A stretch of DNA of 64,000 nt from Phaffia rhodozyma (lineage: Eukaryota; Basidiomycota; Tremellomycetes; Cystofilobasidiales; Mrakiaceae): the NCBI GenBank assembly GCA_014706385.1, contig JACGZH010000008.1, positions 620,001-684,000 on the forward strand, given 5' to 3'. Below, in pieces: positions 43,848-55,343 of the stretch. Under the pieces are notes generated by a model that was not told where the DNA came from, searched no databases, and was given only the letters and a program-made list of their open reading frames with translations. Position numbers and translations under genes: made by a program. Numbering within the stretch: position 1 is the first letter of the stretch; every line of letters begins with the position of its first letter.

Positions 43848-44605
43848 ATCTTATGACGTTACAGACGCTCCAAGAGATACAAACCAGGAGAAATGAATGG
43901 ATGGGAAGAGCTAGAACGAGAACGAGAACGAGAACGAGAACGAGGTCAAGATCGAAGAAATTGAACGCTAGTGGTTTCTTTATATACAGAAAGAAATAAG
44001 AAAGTGATGTATCGCTCGATGACGGTGATTTCTGCTTTTCCGTTGATGATGATGTCGTCAAGAGCTCATCTTCTATCAAACTTCCATCTTTGTCTCTTGA
44101 ACGAGGTCACCTGGTTCTTCTACGGATGGAGATCTCGTGGGATTCTTTCTCTTGGGGTTTAGCAAGAAAAAGGCGTTCAGTCGAGGAACAATCATCACAC
44201 TACCCGGTAAAGATGACGTCAGGTCGGACCGGGAAACTTGGCGGTCGGAGCCAGCCAGCCAGCCAGCCAAACCCCAGAAACATTTGGCTATGCGGAAACT
44301 CGAATCGTTGTAGACAACACGCGCCGAACTAAACCAATAAGAGACATTATCCGTTGATGTTAAAGGGTTTGTCATGATGTGCGTGAATCTAGCAAAGGTG
44401 TGTTATGTTTGAATTCTCAAAGTATATATTCATCCACATTGATCTTCTCTTGAACTAGCCATTTCCAATCCCACACTCGGCCACAAGCGGATCTATTCCC
44501 ACTCTTCAACTTACCCGGTATATGTCTTCGCCTCGCTCAACTATTTCTGTTTTGTAGCATTCTATAATTCATTTATATACTCATGTTTATATATACATGC
44601 TCGTA
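43848..44605. other. Intergenic region, trehalase promoter and GT17 3' UTR
   Basis: About 760 bases. It includes a hexamer repeat just upstream of the trehalase start and an (AGCC)n tetramer run (about 44250-44270). No supported gene. Confidence 0.5.
43914..43943. repeat. Hexanucleotide repeat (GAACGA)5
   Basis: Five tandem copies of GAACGA lie 67-96 nt upstream of the trehalase ATG, where they read as TCGTTC on the sense strand. The position is probably 5' UTR or core promoter. Confidence 0.9.
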
Positions 44606-45939
44606 CTACTTGTCTGGTCGGTCACATCCGTCGTTGAGCAGATATCCAAACCTAGTGGGCTCCTGTTGTAATGCGACAGGCACATTAGTAAATGAGTGGG
44701 ATGGCTTGATTGACCCAGACTGAGTAATAAGATCCTTGAACGTATGCGCTTTCTACAGGATATATCAGCACCGGCCTCCTAGTATCGCTAGACTGAGGCG
44801 ATAAACGAAGATAATTCACTCACTGGCCACATCTGGAACGGATCCTCACCCTTGCAGACTCTTTCTCTCAGACTCACCTCCTCCAAGATTGAGGGATCTC
44901 TTACACGGTCGTTGTGTGAATAGCCCAGCATCTTTCTACGCATCTCCTCGAGAGTGGGGAAACAAAACGAGCAGTGCCATCCGCTTCCTGGTAGCAACGT
45001 GTTACTTCCTCGACCATGATGATAGCCAACCGTAGTGTTATCCGTCGTCAGGATATGTGGTCGCCAGTAGCCACCGTCGGGAACAGGAAAATTGAAGCCG
45101 TATCGGTAGTTGTCAACATTGAGATGAAGGGTGGATTCGTAGCCATAGCACGAGCTTAACAGATCCAATGTTGGTCCAGAGATGATCTCATCTACGTCAC
45201 TCTGAATGATGAGTGAGCCGATAGGAATATCTAGGGCGGTAAGGATCTCACCGACGGTATTTCGCATAAGGCGTTCGTTATCAAAAGATCCCTTTTCGAG
45301 GTTTTTTGAGAGCCCTGTCACCTTGTGATAGATAATCTTTGCACCCGAGCCATCCAGTAGACTATCGAATCGGTCTCTGTTGTCTGAAAACACAGTCGGC
45401 TTGAGATCCCCAGAGAACGTTCGGTCCGCCTCGACCACGACAAACGTTGTCACATATGGTAGATATTCTCTCATCCTTATCTCTAGCATATCTAGCTCCG
45501 AAGAGAATAAGACTGCGTCCACGATCTCTGGTCTGTGATCTCTTGTGGACCAGTCATGTAGCCGACACCACGAATCAATATCCAGATCTCCTGATATAGA
45601 TGACAAAGGGGCCGGATAGTGGGTAATGATCTCCCAAGATGGTTCACCATACTCCCAGAGTGGTCGCAATAAATAGATGAGATCGCGCCGGAAAGTACCG
45701 AGGCGTACGTGAAAGACAAAGCCTAATACGGCCAGGATAAAAAAAGCCAGGATAGTCTTTTGGTGATTCCGAACTCGCCGCAGCACAACACTCTTCAAAA
45801 GGGTGATCGAGAGGGGCCGATTGTGGGGTCTATAAGAATTATGAGTGTGAACAGGAAGCAATAGTTCTGCGGCCGGAGAATCTAGAGCTAGGTCTTGGTT
45901 ATTCGGCGAGAAAGTTGCCGAGTATTGTCGTGCGGTCAT
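44606..45939 (-). CDS. GT17-family N-acetylglucosaminyltransferase-like protein
   Basis: GT17 contains the bisecting beta-1,4-GlcNAc transferase of animals; fungal members are common but little studied. Two exons (44824-45939 and 44606-44752) give 420 aa. A type II anchor (KTILAFFILAVLGFVFHV) lies near residues 60-78. The catalytic domain starts at WCRLHDW and shows VDAVLFSSELDMLEIRM, TFVVVEADRTFSG, the metal-binding QSDVDEIISG, YGFNFPVPDGGYWRPHI and GSGWHCSFCFPTLEEMRRKM. The second exon supplies AHTFKDLI and a Cys-containing end (YLLNDGCDRPDK) typical of the family; reading through the intron gives an unrelated short tail. The start is at 45939 because the upstream frame opens with GTG. Divergent from the aldehyde dehydrogenase gene. 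The acceptor glycan in fungi is not known. Confidence 0.88.
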
Positions 45940-46353
45940 GCTGTACACCTAGTCAAGGACATGATTGATCCAAGAGGTAAGAAGTAGAGCGGAAATGATG
46001 AACACGACGATGAGAGGGATCACGTGACTCGTCTCGTTGATGTTGTACCGTCAACGACCTTGTTCCATGTCCTTGCTAACGACACTGCGTCGATGTACGT
46101 TGCCATCATATGTAAGACCGTTCTCTTGCTAAGCAAATAACGTAGTTTCTCACAGCGCTAATCCAAGCCACATGTCGTTGAAGTGTATCGGTATGCGGTT
46201 GAAGTGATATCTTGTAGATAACTATAAAGCTATGCAGATGGATCCACACGTGTCTACGGGACACCGCACCGGTAATTCGTTCGATCTCATATTTGGCCTC
46301 TCACCTTCCTTGCACTTGCAATCACATACTCACTTCCAACAATCATCGCGCAT
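45940..46353. promoter_or_regulatory. Divergent promoter region, GT17 / aldehyde dehydrogenase
   Basis: About 410 bases between divergent starts. No repeat or open frame of note; it must hold both promoters. Confidence 0.5.
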
Positions 46354-49149
46354 ATGTCTAATTCTTCAGAAAAGACGCAAGAAGCGGGCGAGGTAAAGGA
46401 TTACTGATACGCTATCTCATCGCACACTTGTATCGTTCGCATCTGACCCTTTACATTGTTCTCCTCGTATAGGCTTACCAAATTGTCCAAACGGCGTACA
46501 AAGAGCGAATCTGTTTGCCGGTCGAGTTCAGGATCAATCAGATCAAAAGGCTTGCCTATGCTATACAAGGTCTCATCTCCCCCTTTTGACTGACCAGAAT
46601 CCAACGAGATGCATACTTATTTGGGTTCCATACTGACCACTGTTCTCCGTCATCTGTGCTGTCCTGTTCCTTACTGTATCCGGAGAGAAACAGAGAGTCG
46701 CCAACTCATCTATGATGCGCTGTTTGCCGATATGAACCAGCATCCTGGAGAGGTTGATACGTCGACGATAAACTCGCTCATCTGGGCTTGCGAGGAATAC
46801 GTCGGTTCGTTCACCTGTTGTTATGGTTCAAATCAGTTCTTACTTGCTCATGATCCTTGGTTTATTCCTGCATCTCGGATCATTGTTAACGGCTGTCTGC
46901 TGATCCATTACCATCTCTCATACATGATTGTTCACTCTAATCAAATGACATTACCATCATCTCATCGTGTTAGAAACGCTGAAAAAATTGGCAAAGCCCA
47001 TCAAACCGACAGTTAGACAGGTCGGGTTCATGTTGTATGACTCATCAATTCTACCTACGCCGCTCGGTCCAGCGCTCTGCATCGGGCCATTCAATTATCC
47101 GTTCAAGCTCGTTCGTCCACTTTCTTTTTCGTAGCATCTTGAATATTGAGGAGAAGAATTCACTTCGTTCTCTTTGGTGAATAATATCCGGACCTAGGCT
47201 CTGGAGCCTATGATCGCTGCTATGGCTGCAGGCTGCCCGTTCGTTATCAAGCCCAGCGAATTGAGTCCTCACACCGGAAAGCTGCTCAAAAACATGATCG
47301 AAGAAACTCTGGACCAGAGGTGTTACAGAGTTATTTTGGGAGAGAAAGAAGTATCGGAACAGCTGCTGGAGAAACCTTGGGGAAGAGGTTTGTACATCTT
47401 ATCTTCCTTGCTCGTTGTTGTTTTCTCGCTTTCTTAGAAAAACCTTGACTTCAACCCGGTTTTGTCATCCAGTCATATTCACGGGGTCTACCAGAGTGGG
47501 AAGACTTGTTGGTGTTGCATGCGCCAAAACCTTGACTCCGTGTGCGCTCGAGGTGAGGCTCAGTCTCTTCTCCGAGTTTTAACTAGGCGGGCACGATCTG
47601 ATTGCAGTTCGTCTCCTGATTCTCTCAGTTGGGCGGGAAATCACCAGTGATTATCGATGAGACGTTCGACATTGAACTGGTGGCCAAACGAACATTTGTT
47701 TATAAAACTATGAATTGCAGGTCAGTCTTCCTTTCCTGTCTTTTTCCTAAAAATCTGATTCTCTAGATGGTTTTATCAAACAGTCTTTTTCCTTATCTCA
47801 ATTGAATTATCTGAATCTTCATCAAACAAAAATCAAAGTCAAACATGCACGACCCCAGACTACATCCTCGTCCCAACCGCGCTCCAAGATGCCTATGTGG
47901 CTGCTTGTGAGAAGTTGCTCGCTAGCTGGTTTCCTGCTGGCGAATTGGATTCTGACACTTACGGTAAGTTTCCCACCGAGGGAACGATCGACAGACTTGA
48001 ACGTCTGCTCGACCAGACGGAGGGAACAATCATCAAGAGAGGTCTGGTCAACCGGGAGAGAAAGCGGATGGGAATCTCGATCGTAAAGAATGTAAAGGAG
48101 ACGGATGCGTTGATGAAGGAAGAAATCTTTGGTCCAATTTTGGTGGTCGTTCCTGTAGATGTATGTTCCCTTTTTTCTTTGATACTCGTGACCTCTTTAC
48201 TCTCCGTGTCTTCACTAACTCCCTTCTTCCTCAATACTGGACATCAGAGTATAGAATACGCTATCCGAATCGTCAATAACCAAGGGTCTTCTCTCGGAAT
48301 TTCAATCTTTTCTCACAGCAAAAAGACAATTCAACGTAGTCCGTTCTTTTTCTTTGTGTTGTGATATTCGCAACGTCATCGCCTCACAAAAAATTAGTTC
48401 ATAATTCATTTTCATCTGCTATGTTTGCATGTGATTGCCGATGGGGAGAACAGTCATCGAACAAACTCAGAGTGGAACGATCCTCATAGGGGATTGCGTC
48501 CAGCACGCCATTAGTACGTTCATCTTCTTTACCTTCTTCTCTTCCAAATTCCTTGCGCATATCAGGAAAGAAATCGAGCTTTATTGATTAGCGTCCTTTT
48601 CTTTCGTGCTAAAAAAAAGTGGATCATATTCCCTTCGGAGGAGTCGGTGAATCTGGGCGTGAGTTACTTATTTGCGACACGTTTACTTGTAGCAGTTGGT
48701 TGGGTTGACCTTGATTTTGAGATGCATACAAATCCAACAGATGGAGCATATCACGGAAAGTACGTTTCCTTTTGCTCCTTCTTGTATTTCGTCTTTGTCT
48801 CTGCCTCTGCTTTGCTGTTTCCGGATTCTCTAACCGGAAGTGAACCTCTGCGATCAATCGTATCAACATCCAAAGATGGGGATTTGACTTATTCACTCAA
48901 CCCCGACCAATCGTCCGTGTGCCTGCGTCTGCAGAGATCCTCTTGAACGCCCGATACCCACCACATACCCCTGCTAAACGAAAGCTTCTCCGTTTAGCCC
49001 TCTTACCTCTCAGCTTGCCTTTCTCGAAGCCTGGTTGGAACAGGAAGACGGTCTGGACTTGGTGGATCCAGAGGAAAGGGTGGAAGCTAGGGATCGTCCT
49101 GGCGGTTGTTGGATTGGTGCTGCAGACATGGAAAAGGCGTACAGTATAG
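46354..49149 (+). CDS. HFD1: Tail-anchored fatty aldehyde dehydrogenase (ALDH3 type)
   Basis: Oxidises long-chain fatty aldehydes to acids with NAD(P). ALDH3 landmarks follow in order across many short exons: AYKERICLPVEFRINQIKRL near the N terminus, LGPALCIGPFNYP, PMIAAMAAGCPFVIKPSE, RVIFTGSTRVGRLVGVAC, the general-base Glu in LELGGKSPVIID, the catalytic Cys in NCSQTCTTPDYILV (codons split by an intron), EEIFGPILVVVPVD, and HIPFGGVGESG. After LNARYPPHTPAKRKLLRLAL the protein ends with a hydrophobic helix (LGIVLAVVGLVLQTW) and a basic tip, the tail anchor seen in membrane ALDH3A2 and yeast Hfd1. The N terminus is short and has no targeting signal. Exon borders in the middle are partly provisional. 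Symbol by homology to the yeast enzyme. Confidence 0.9.
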
Positions 49150-49453
49150 TCATCCCTTTTGTTTTACAATATGACTTTCCCTCTTTATTCTGGTTCGTTT
49201 CAAGCTGTAAGAAGATTACGATCATCCTCTCTTTTCTAATATGAAGATGAGGACACCAAAGATAACAACTGACGAGGGACATCATACAACGCAAAAAACC
49301 GGGAAGAGTGGAATAGAGATAAAACATGTTAAGGGCAGATGGAGAGAGAAGAGAAATCAAAGAGCAAATAGAGAACGACAGACCCCACAAACATGTAGAC
49401 ATAGAGTAAACCCAAAAGGAAAGAAGGAGAAAAGGAAGGAAAGCGAAAATGTT
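49150..49453. other. Convergent intergenic region, ALDH / PXA protein
   Basis: About 300 bases, purine-rich, between convergent stop codons. Nothing beyond 3' UTRs is seen. Confidence 0.45.
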
Positions 49454-51268
49454 CTATTTCTCATTTGCACCTACACCCAACTCCGGGAACACGCCGAGAA
49501 CGAAACAGTCGATAATGCTCAGCAACAGGTGAGCATTCAGTCTGTCGTTCTCGAGCGGTACGAGTAGTTCATGGATCGGTGAACATTCACTGGACGAGCC
49601 TAAAACAGGACGAAGAAGACCTGGTAGATATGATTGTGAAAAATGAGGGGAAGAAAAAGAATCGGTTTTGAAGATGAGTCACAGGTTCGTGGCGAGAAAC
49701 AGATAAGAGACTTACTAGGCGTTTTCTCCTCGAGAACGCGTTCTAGCAGAACCTGTAAAGCTGTTTGTTCTTCTGCCGAGAGATCAGGCACTGGAGGCCC
49801 TGGGTACCCCTGATTAGAGAACAGGATTGACCGAAGCTTGATGACCAACATTGTTGGAAGTTCTGGAGAGCTTAGCTGGATCGAAAGAAGGTGGGGAATC
49901 AATCTGGAATTAGATAAGAAGAGAAGTTAGTTGATTTGATTTCGTTTCTCGAGTCTTTTTTGTGCCGCAAAGATAGTTGACGGTAAGAAAACAGTAAACA
50001 CACCGATCGCCCCCTAGCACGCAAACCAATCTGGCCAGTCCTTCAATCCAAATCCATAGCACTCTTCCGACCAACGTATCATTTAGTCCTAGCAACAGCC
50101 CTACACACTCGACCCAAGGTCCGAGCACCCAGCCGTGGTCGACCATCAGATCTCTGTTTCTTCCGGGAGGACATGTCGACATAAGATTTCTGAGGGTTTT
50201 GAGTGCCTGGAAAGTATTTCGTCCAAAGACAAAGATAGATTGAACAATTCCCAGGACGAGGAGAAGTCCGTTTAGAAGAGCTTGCCAGAGGGAAGGTCGA
50301 GAGTGAGAAGAGGCGTCGAGTGACTGGTCAAAGTGCTGACTGGACTCATTCTCCTCTGATCCGCTCGGACGGTTATTTGTGCCAAGGAGCCCAAGTCCGA
50401 TGCTCCACCAAAAACTACTCTGGACAAACTTTCGTCCGACAGCGCCCAAGACGACCCTACCTAAGACTTCTCTGAGGATGACAGTTTCAAGCTCGCTGCC
50501 AGAGTCTCCAGCGGGTAGCAATATCTTAAGGATACCCTCTGCTAGGCAGGTCCAATACACCGGATTGATCAGATCGTCTCCATCCTTGTCGGCTGAATGG
50601 CCGATGGATATGCCAACATGTGGATGGATCCGATGATAGAATACCTCGACAGATAAAGGCGGGTGTAGCTGGGCAAGAGACAGGGACACGCGCGTCGTTC
50701 GCCAGTGTTCGGTAAGAACTGTGGGAAGATGGATGAGCAGGAAAGGCACGATCGTGTCACGGGTGGACAGCCTGGAGGGAAGAATGCAGAGTACATGGAC
50801 AAGAACCTGGGTGACTCGAGGGAGAAAGTCCCGATCACGTGGAGTGATCTTAGCGTACCATGGGTTCTGTATGGAATGACACATATAGCGCGAGATAGAT
50901 GAGAGATGAGAAAGACGTTTGTTTTAAAGCGAGTGGAACACGGAAAGATCCTTACGATATATCCTCTGAGGGCTAATGCTATGAAAAGGTACAGCCTAGG
51001 ATGGTTCGGTAGAAGAAGAGTGTAGGCGAAAGCTGTCAGGGGCAGACCACAGCCAACGACACGGAACGGAAACTAACTCATTATTAAGTTCCTTTAGATG
51101 AGCATCGGAGAATATAGGAGGGATAGGCGATGCCGGATCTAGCTGAGGAAACAGAAGTTTTCGAACGAGTGGATGAACAGAGCTAGATGGCGAGGAGGAG
51201 GAAGAGAGTGAAGGGGCGGAAAGCGAAGGCAGAGTTGAACGGAAAGCAGGGAGGGGACTGGTCGGCAT
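49454..51268 (-). CDS. PXA-domain protein
   Basis: The PXA (PX-associated) domain occurs in sorting-nexin-type membrane-contact proteins and in stand-alone fungal proteins. After a Ser/Pro-rich N terminus (PSLSAPSLSSSSSPSSSVHP) the PXA domain opens with LALRGYINPWYAKITPRDRD and continues through LIHLPTVLTEHW, VYWTCLAEGILKILLP and ILREVLGRVVLGAV. The block WVLGPWVECVGLLLGLNDTL and the conserved FSNQGYPGPPVPDLSAEEQ follow, then a C-terminal helical end (LLLSIIDCFVLGVFPEL). One exon is only 23 nt (about 50965-50987) and encodes LALRGYI. No PX, RGS or nexin-C domain is present, so it resembles stand-alone fungal PXA proteins. Probably a peripheral or ER/vacuole-associated membrane factor; this is inference. 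The protein is about 500 aa. Confidence 0.78.
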
Positions 51269-52040
51269 GTCCTAAGGAAAAATTCCGGCCATGCTTTCCT
51301 TTTGGCCGGATGAGATGTGATGAGAGCCAGGAGAGAAAAGAGAATGATCTAACAGGAAGATTATTCAACGATAGGTCTTGATGGGTCTTGATAGTTGTTG
51401 ATCGTTGTTGATGTTCTTAGATGTTACTTTGCTTTCTCATCGGTTGAACTACAAAAGAGATGGGACGGAGGTTAAGATGATGTTAGGGTTGTTCTACATT
51501 ACGTAATTGCGATCAGCCACGCGTAACACAGCTTTTGAGTATCATTCTCCAGGTTTTAGCCCCACACACACTCTCCCGCTCGATGACGTTGGTGTGCGCG
51601 CGGGGATTGCGATATGCCCGCTGAGAGAGCGTCTTGCGGCCGATGTCTTACCCCTCATTGTGGGAATATGCAAAGAGATCTACCTCCAACGGAGAGAGAA
51701 GAAGGAAGAGAAACGGGAGAATAACACAGAAGGAGAGCGCAACAGCATTATATAGAGAAAGAGGGAAAGAAAAAAGTTCGAGGACATGCCGGGTGTTACT
51801 AAACATCTTTTGACCGCAATCCCTTGACGACCCTTGTTTTCATCCGGGCAGAGTAAATCTTTTCTTGAAGGATTTTTTCCCTTTCCGTCCTTAGCTTGTT
51901 CTAAACAACCAGCTGACCGAAGACCGAAAGTTTTCTTCATCCACCCTTTATAATCCATCTGTATCACTCCTTTTTACTATAGGCATCATAACCAGCACTG
52001 CTATCCTCTAGAGTATCACACAGATTTATAGACAATAAAT
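51269..52040. promoter_or_regulatory. Divergent promoter region, PXA protein / MFS transporter
   Basis: About 770 bases between divergent starts. A single ACTACAAA (51448-51455, reverse of TTTGTAGT) is present but one copy is near chance. A tandem TTGATNGTTGTTGAT-like stretch (51373-51415) precedes it. No gene supported. Confidence 0.5.
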
Positions 52041-54801
52041 ATGGCCAACGAGAAGAAGCCTTCAGACGATGTCAAAAGAGGAGGCTTGAACGACGAGCAA
52101 GTTGAAGAGCTCGAACGGGAGGGAAAGATCATCGTCGTTCACTTTGAAGATGGAGACGAGGAGAATCCAATGAACGTCAGTTCGCCTAGTTTTTTTGTTC
52201 TATCCTTTCTGTGTCTCTTTGCTCTTTGCATATTTGTGTCGATTTTGAGCACTTACACGACATCATGTATATTCTATCTCTTTCTACCTAATCATTACAG
52301 TGGCCGAAGAGCAAGAAGTGGATCACAGTGAGTTCTGCATGACGTGCAAGTGACTTTAGCTCACTTTCCGTGCTGATGAATTTACTTCCTTTATTATTTC
52401 CCGTTCCCGCTAGACGATCCTCTTGTGTGCAATGACGCTTTTCATTGTAAGCATCACGCTTCTTATCCATGCCCTCGGAACATATTATCTTCATGATTCC
52501 GTACGGACGGCAGTTTCTGATCCTGTCGACAATGCATTACATCGTATTTTTAGGGTTTAGCGACGTCTGCATACTCTGTGGGTATATCCTCAATGTGTGA
52601 AGAGTTTGGGGTTGACTCTGAAGTCGGACAGGTCGGAATGTGTGCGTCAAACTTTTTGTTCTATACTCAGTGACTAAGCAGTCATTGGTAGTCAGGGGTT
52701 TTCATTCTGTTCACGCTCGTAAGCTGATGTGTTGGAGCTTGTGATTCATGATCCGAACGTCTTGCACAACTATACAGTCGTCTTCAACGCTGCGTTCAGT
52801 GTCGTTCCTTTGTTCTTTGCCCCGTTGAGCGAAACGATCGGTCGAAACCCAGTCTATCTGGTCAACTATGCCTTGTTCACCGTCTTCTTCGTTCGTCCTC
52901 GTATCCTTCACTTGCTCTTGTTTCATTCAGAAACCATTGTTGATCTATCTCATTGCTGGAACTGCAACAACAAAAAGATTCCGCTGGCTCTAGGCAAGAA
53001 CATTTGGACAATCATTATTGCCCGATTCTTTTCTGGAATCTTTGGAGCTGCAGGTACGACACTGATCGGTGGCGGACTGAGTGATATCTGGGTGACGAGC
53101 GAGCGAAGTGCGCCCATGGCCTTGTTCAGTTTTGCAGCCGTGCTGGGAACGATCTTGGCTCCTCTCTACAGGTAAGTGTCCATCTGACGCTATGGTATAC
53201 TATTCGTCTTGACCATCGTCATCATTGTTGTCCCTTTTGATCTCGTTCATCCGGCTGAATCTCTTGTTGCTTTCCTTGCTATTTCAAGTGGCTACATCTT
53301 GCTCTACAAAGGTTGGAGGTGGATCCAGTGGGTGCAGCTCATCGTCAACGGTGTTGTCTGCTTGATCGAGTTTGCCTTCTGTAGAGAGACCCGAGGAGCC
53401 GTTATTCTGACCAAGCGAGCAAAGAAACTCAGAAAGGACACGGGCGATGAGCGATACAGGTCACCTGTCGAGCTCGAGCGTGATTCCTACAAGGACGTCC
53501 TCAAGGATTCTTGCACAAAGGCTGTCAGTGAGTACCTCGTCCATACGACTATATCCAAGAAACATGCTCGTCCTTATCGTATCTGTCTGCTGATCACGTC
53601 GTTGGCTATTCACAAAAACCTTTAAAATTTAAAAGAGCTGCTCGTTCACGAGCCGACTGTAATTTTTTTCTCATTTTACCTTGCTTTCAGCTGGTCCATG
53701 ATCTTGTAAGTGTTTTCTGTCTTTTCAAAAGCTCATTCTCAACAAGAATGTTGATAATCTGTGAAGCTCACCCATTAATATTCTCTACTTTCCCCCCACT
53801 CAGCTTGTTCTTCACCGTCATCCCATTGACGTTTGAGGGAAATCACGGTTGGAAAACCGGAAATTCCGGATTGGCCTACCTTGGTTTGGTCGTCGGGACT
53901 TGTCTCGGGTATGCTACCAACTTCTGGCAGGATCACCTGTACGATAAGGCAACTGCTGCGAACGGCGGTGTGGCCCGACCGGAAGCTCGATTGTACGGTA
54001 TGATGGCAGGCGCGGTGATCTTTCCGATTGGAATGTGGATCTTTTCGTGGACTCAATTTGGATATGTGCATTGGATTGCTCCTATCATCGCGCTTGTGCC
54101 AATGGTTTTTGGAATCTATCATATCTTTGTCGCCACCTATTCATACTTGACAGATGCCTACGGAGAGAACGGCTCGTCTGGTTCGTTTTTTCAACCTTCG
54201 CCCGTTTGCCCATCTGCTCTTTTTGTTGCTCTCAAAATAATTCCCACTTCCATCCACTGACATCTCGTTGCGCCCTGTATCGTAAAAAATTAGCTGTGGC
54301 TGGTCAGGGATTCATTCGAAACTTGATGGCTGCTTCATTACCTCTGTTTGGAGGCTACATGTTTAAAGGAATGACCTACCAAGGTGCCGGTTCATTCCTA
54401 GCCGGTTTGGCCACGTTGGCTGCTCCTTTCCCTGTATGTTCTTAGGTTTACTTTGTCCAACTTCTCCTTCCAAAGCTGCCAATCAGTTTCTTCTCTTGCT
54501 CGGTCTGACTTTTTGAGATTTTTCGTCGTTTTCCGGCACCTCTCTCTTTCTGCGACAGTTCCTCCTTTACAGTATGTCCTTGTTTGTTGGCTTGCAGTCG
54601 TACATCCTTGTTGACCTTAGCTGATCTGAGGGTTGCCGTTCTCTTTTGTGTCTGACAGAGTACGGACCAACGATCCGCGAGAAATCCAAGTTCGCATCCA
54701 CCATGGATAAGAAAAATAAGAACCAGACGGAGAAGAAGCAGCAGCAGAAAGGGCGACGATCCGAGTCGACTCTTGATGAAAGTTCGGCTTCCGAAGCTTA
54801 G
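52041..54801 (+). CDS. MFS multidrug/polyamine transporter (DHA1 family)
   Basis: A proton-coupled exporter of the 12-helix drug:H+ antiporter 1 group. The cytosolic N terminus is acidic (NEKKPSDDVKRGGL ... HFEDGDEENPMN), then WPKSKKW leads into helix 1. Helices 2-3 carry the loop signature PLSETIGRNPVYLVNY, the MFS motif-A region, followed by ARFFSGIFGAAGTTLIGGGL and GYILLYKGWRWIQWVQLIVNG. A charged central loop (FCRETRGAVILTKRAKKLRK) separates the halves. The second half includes FTVIPLTFEGNHGWKTGNSG and GQGFIRNLMAASLPLFGGYM. The C-terminal tail is basic and Gln-rich. This arrangement matches TPO/FLR-type fungal exporters. Some early exons are very short (for example around 52313-52328) and their borders are provisional. 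Substrate unknown; polyamine or drug export is the family's range. Confidence 0.88.
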
Positions 54802-55343
54802 AATAGGGCGTTTCTGCACTGTTTGGTCCGGGGCCAGCAAGAAGGAAAGGGAAAAAAAGACTTTGTATCAAAAGCGAAAACAGAATATAAATACAATTCA
54901 AGAAACTCCACTGTATCATATACGAGTCTCTTCTCATCTATTTTCTTCGTGTATTATTTTAATAGCATTCGGCCCAAGTTTCTGATTATCTCATGAACTG
55001 TGTGACCTGTTGAGCTAGGCCGAAGATCCCTTGACTGCGTACGCGCCGACGCGTTCTTGGAGGCATAAAATAAGAATATGAAAAACAAATAGAAAAAGAA
55101 CAAGCCTTTTTTTTCTCGCCTCTTTATTTTCGTTTTCCTTCGTCTTCTTTCTTTTTTACTCTTCCCCTGTTCATCCATAACATCCATCTCCACACACACA
55201 CTCTCTCCCTTTCTCCTTTTCTCTTTCCCTTTCCTTCTCTCCTTCTTCTCAAAAGAGAAAGCAGGCGGCCTCTTCCTCCCTTCGCCTTCCTCCCTCTCTC
55301 TTCTCTCGTCACCCTTCTCGTTTGAAGCCTCTCCTCTTACACG
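54802..55343. other. Intergenic region, MFS 3' UTR and heparinase-like promoter
   Basis: About 540 bases. A strongly pyrimidine-rich stretch (about 55105-55320) leads up to the downstream start codon, as at several other genes here. No supported frame. Confidence 0.5.
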
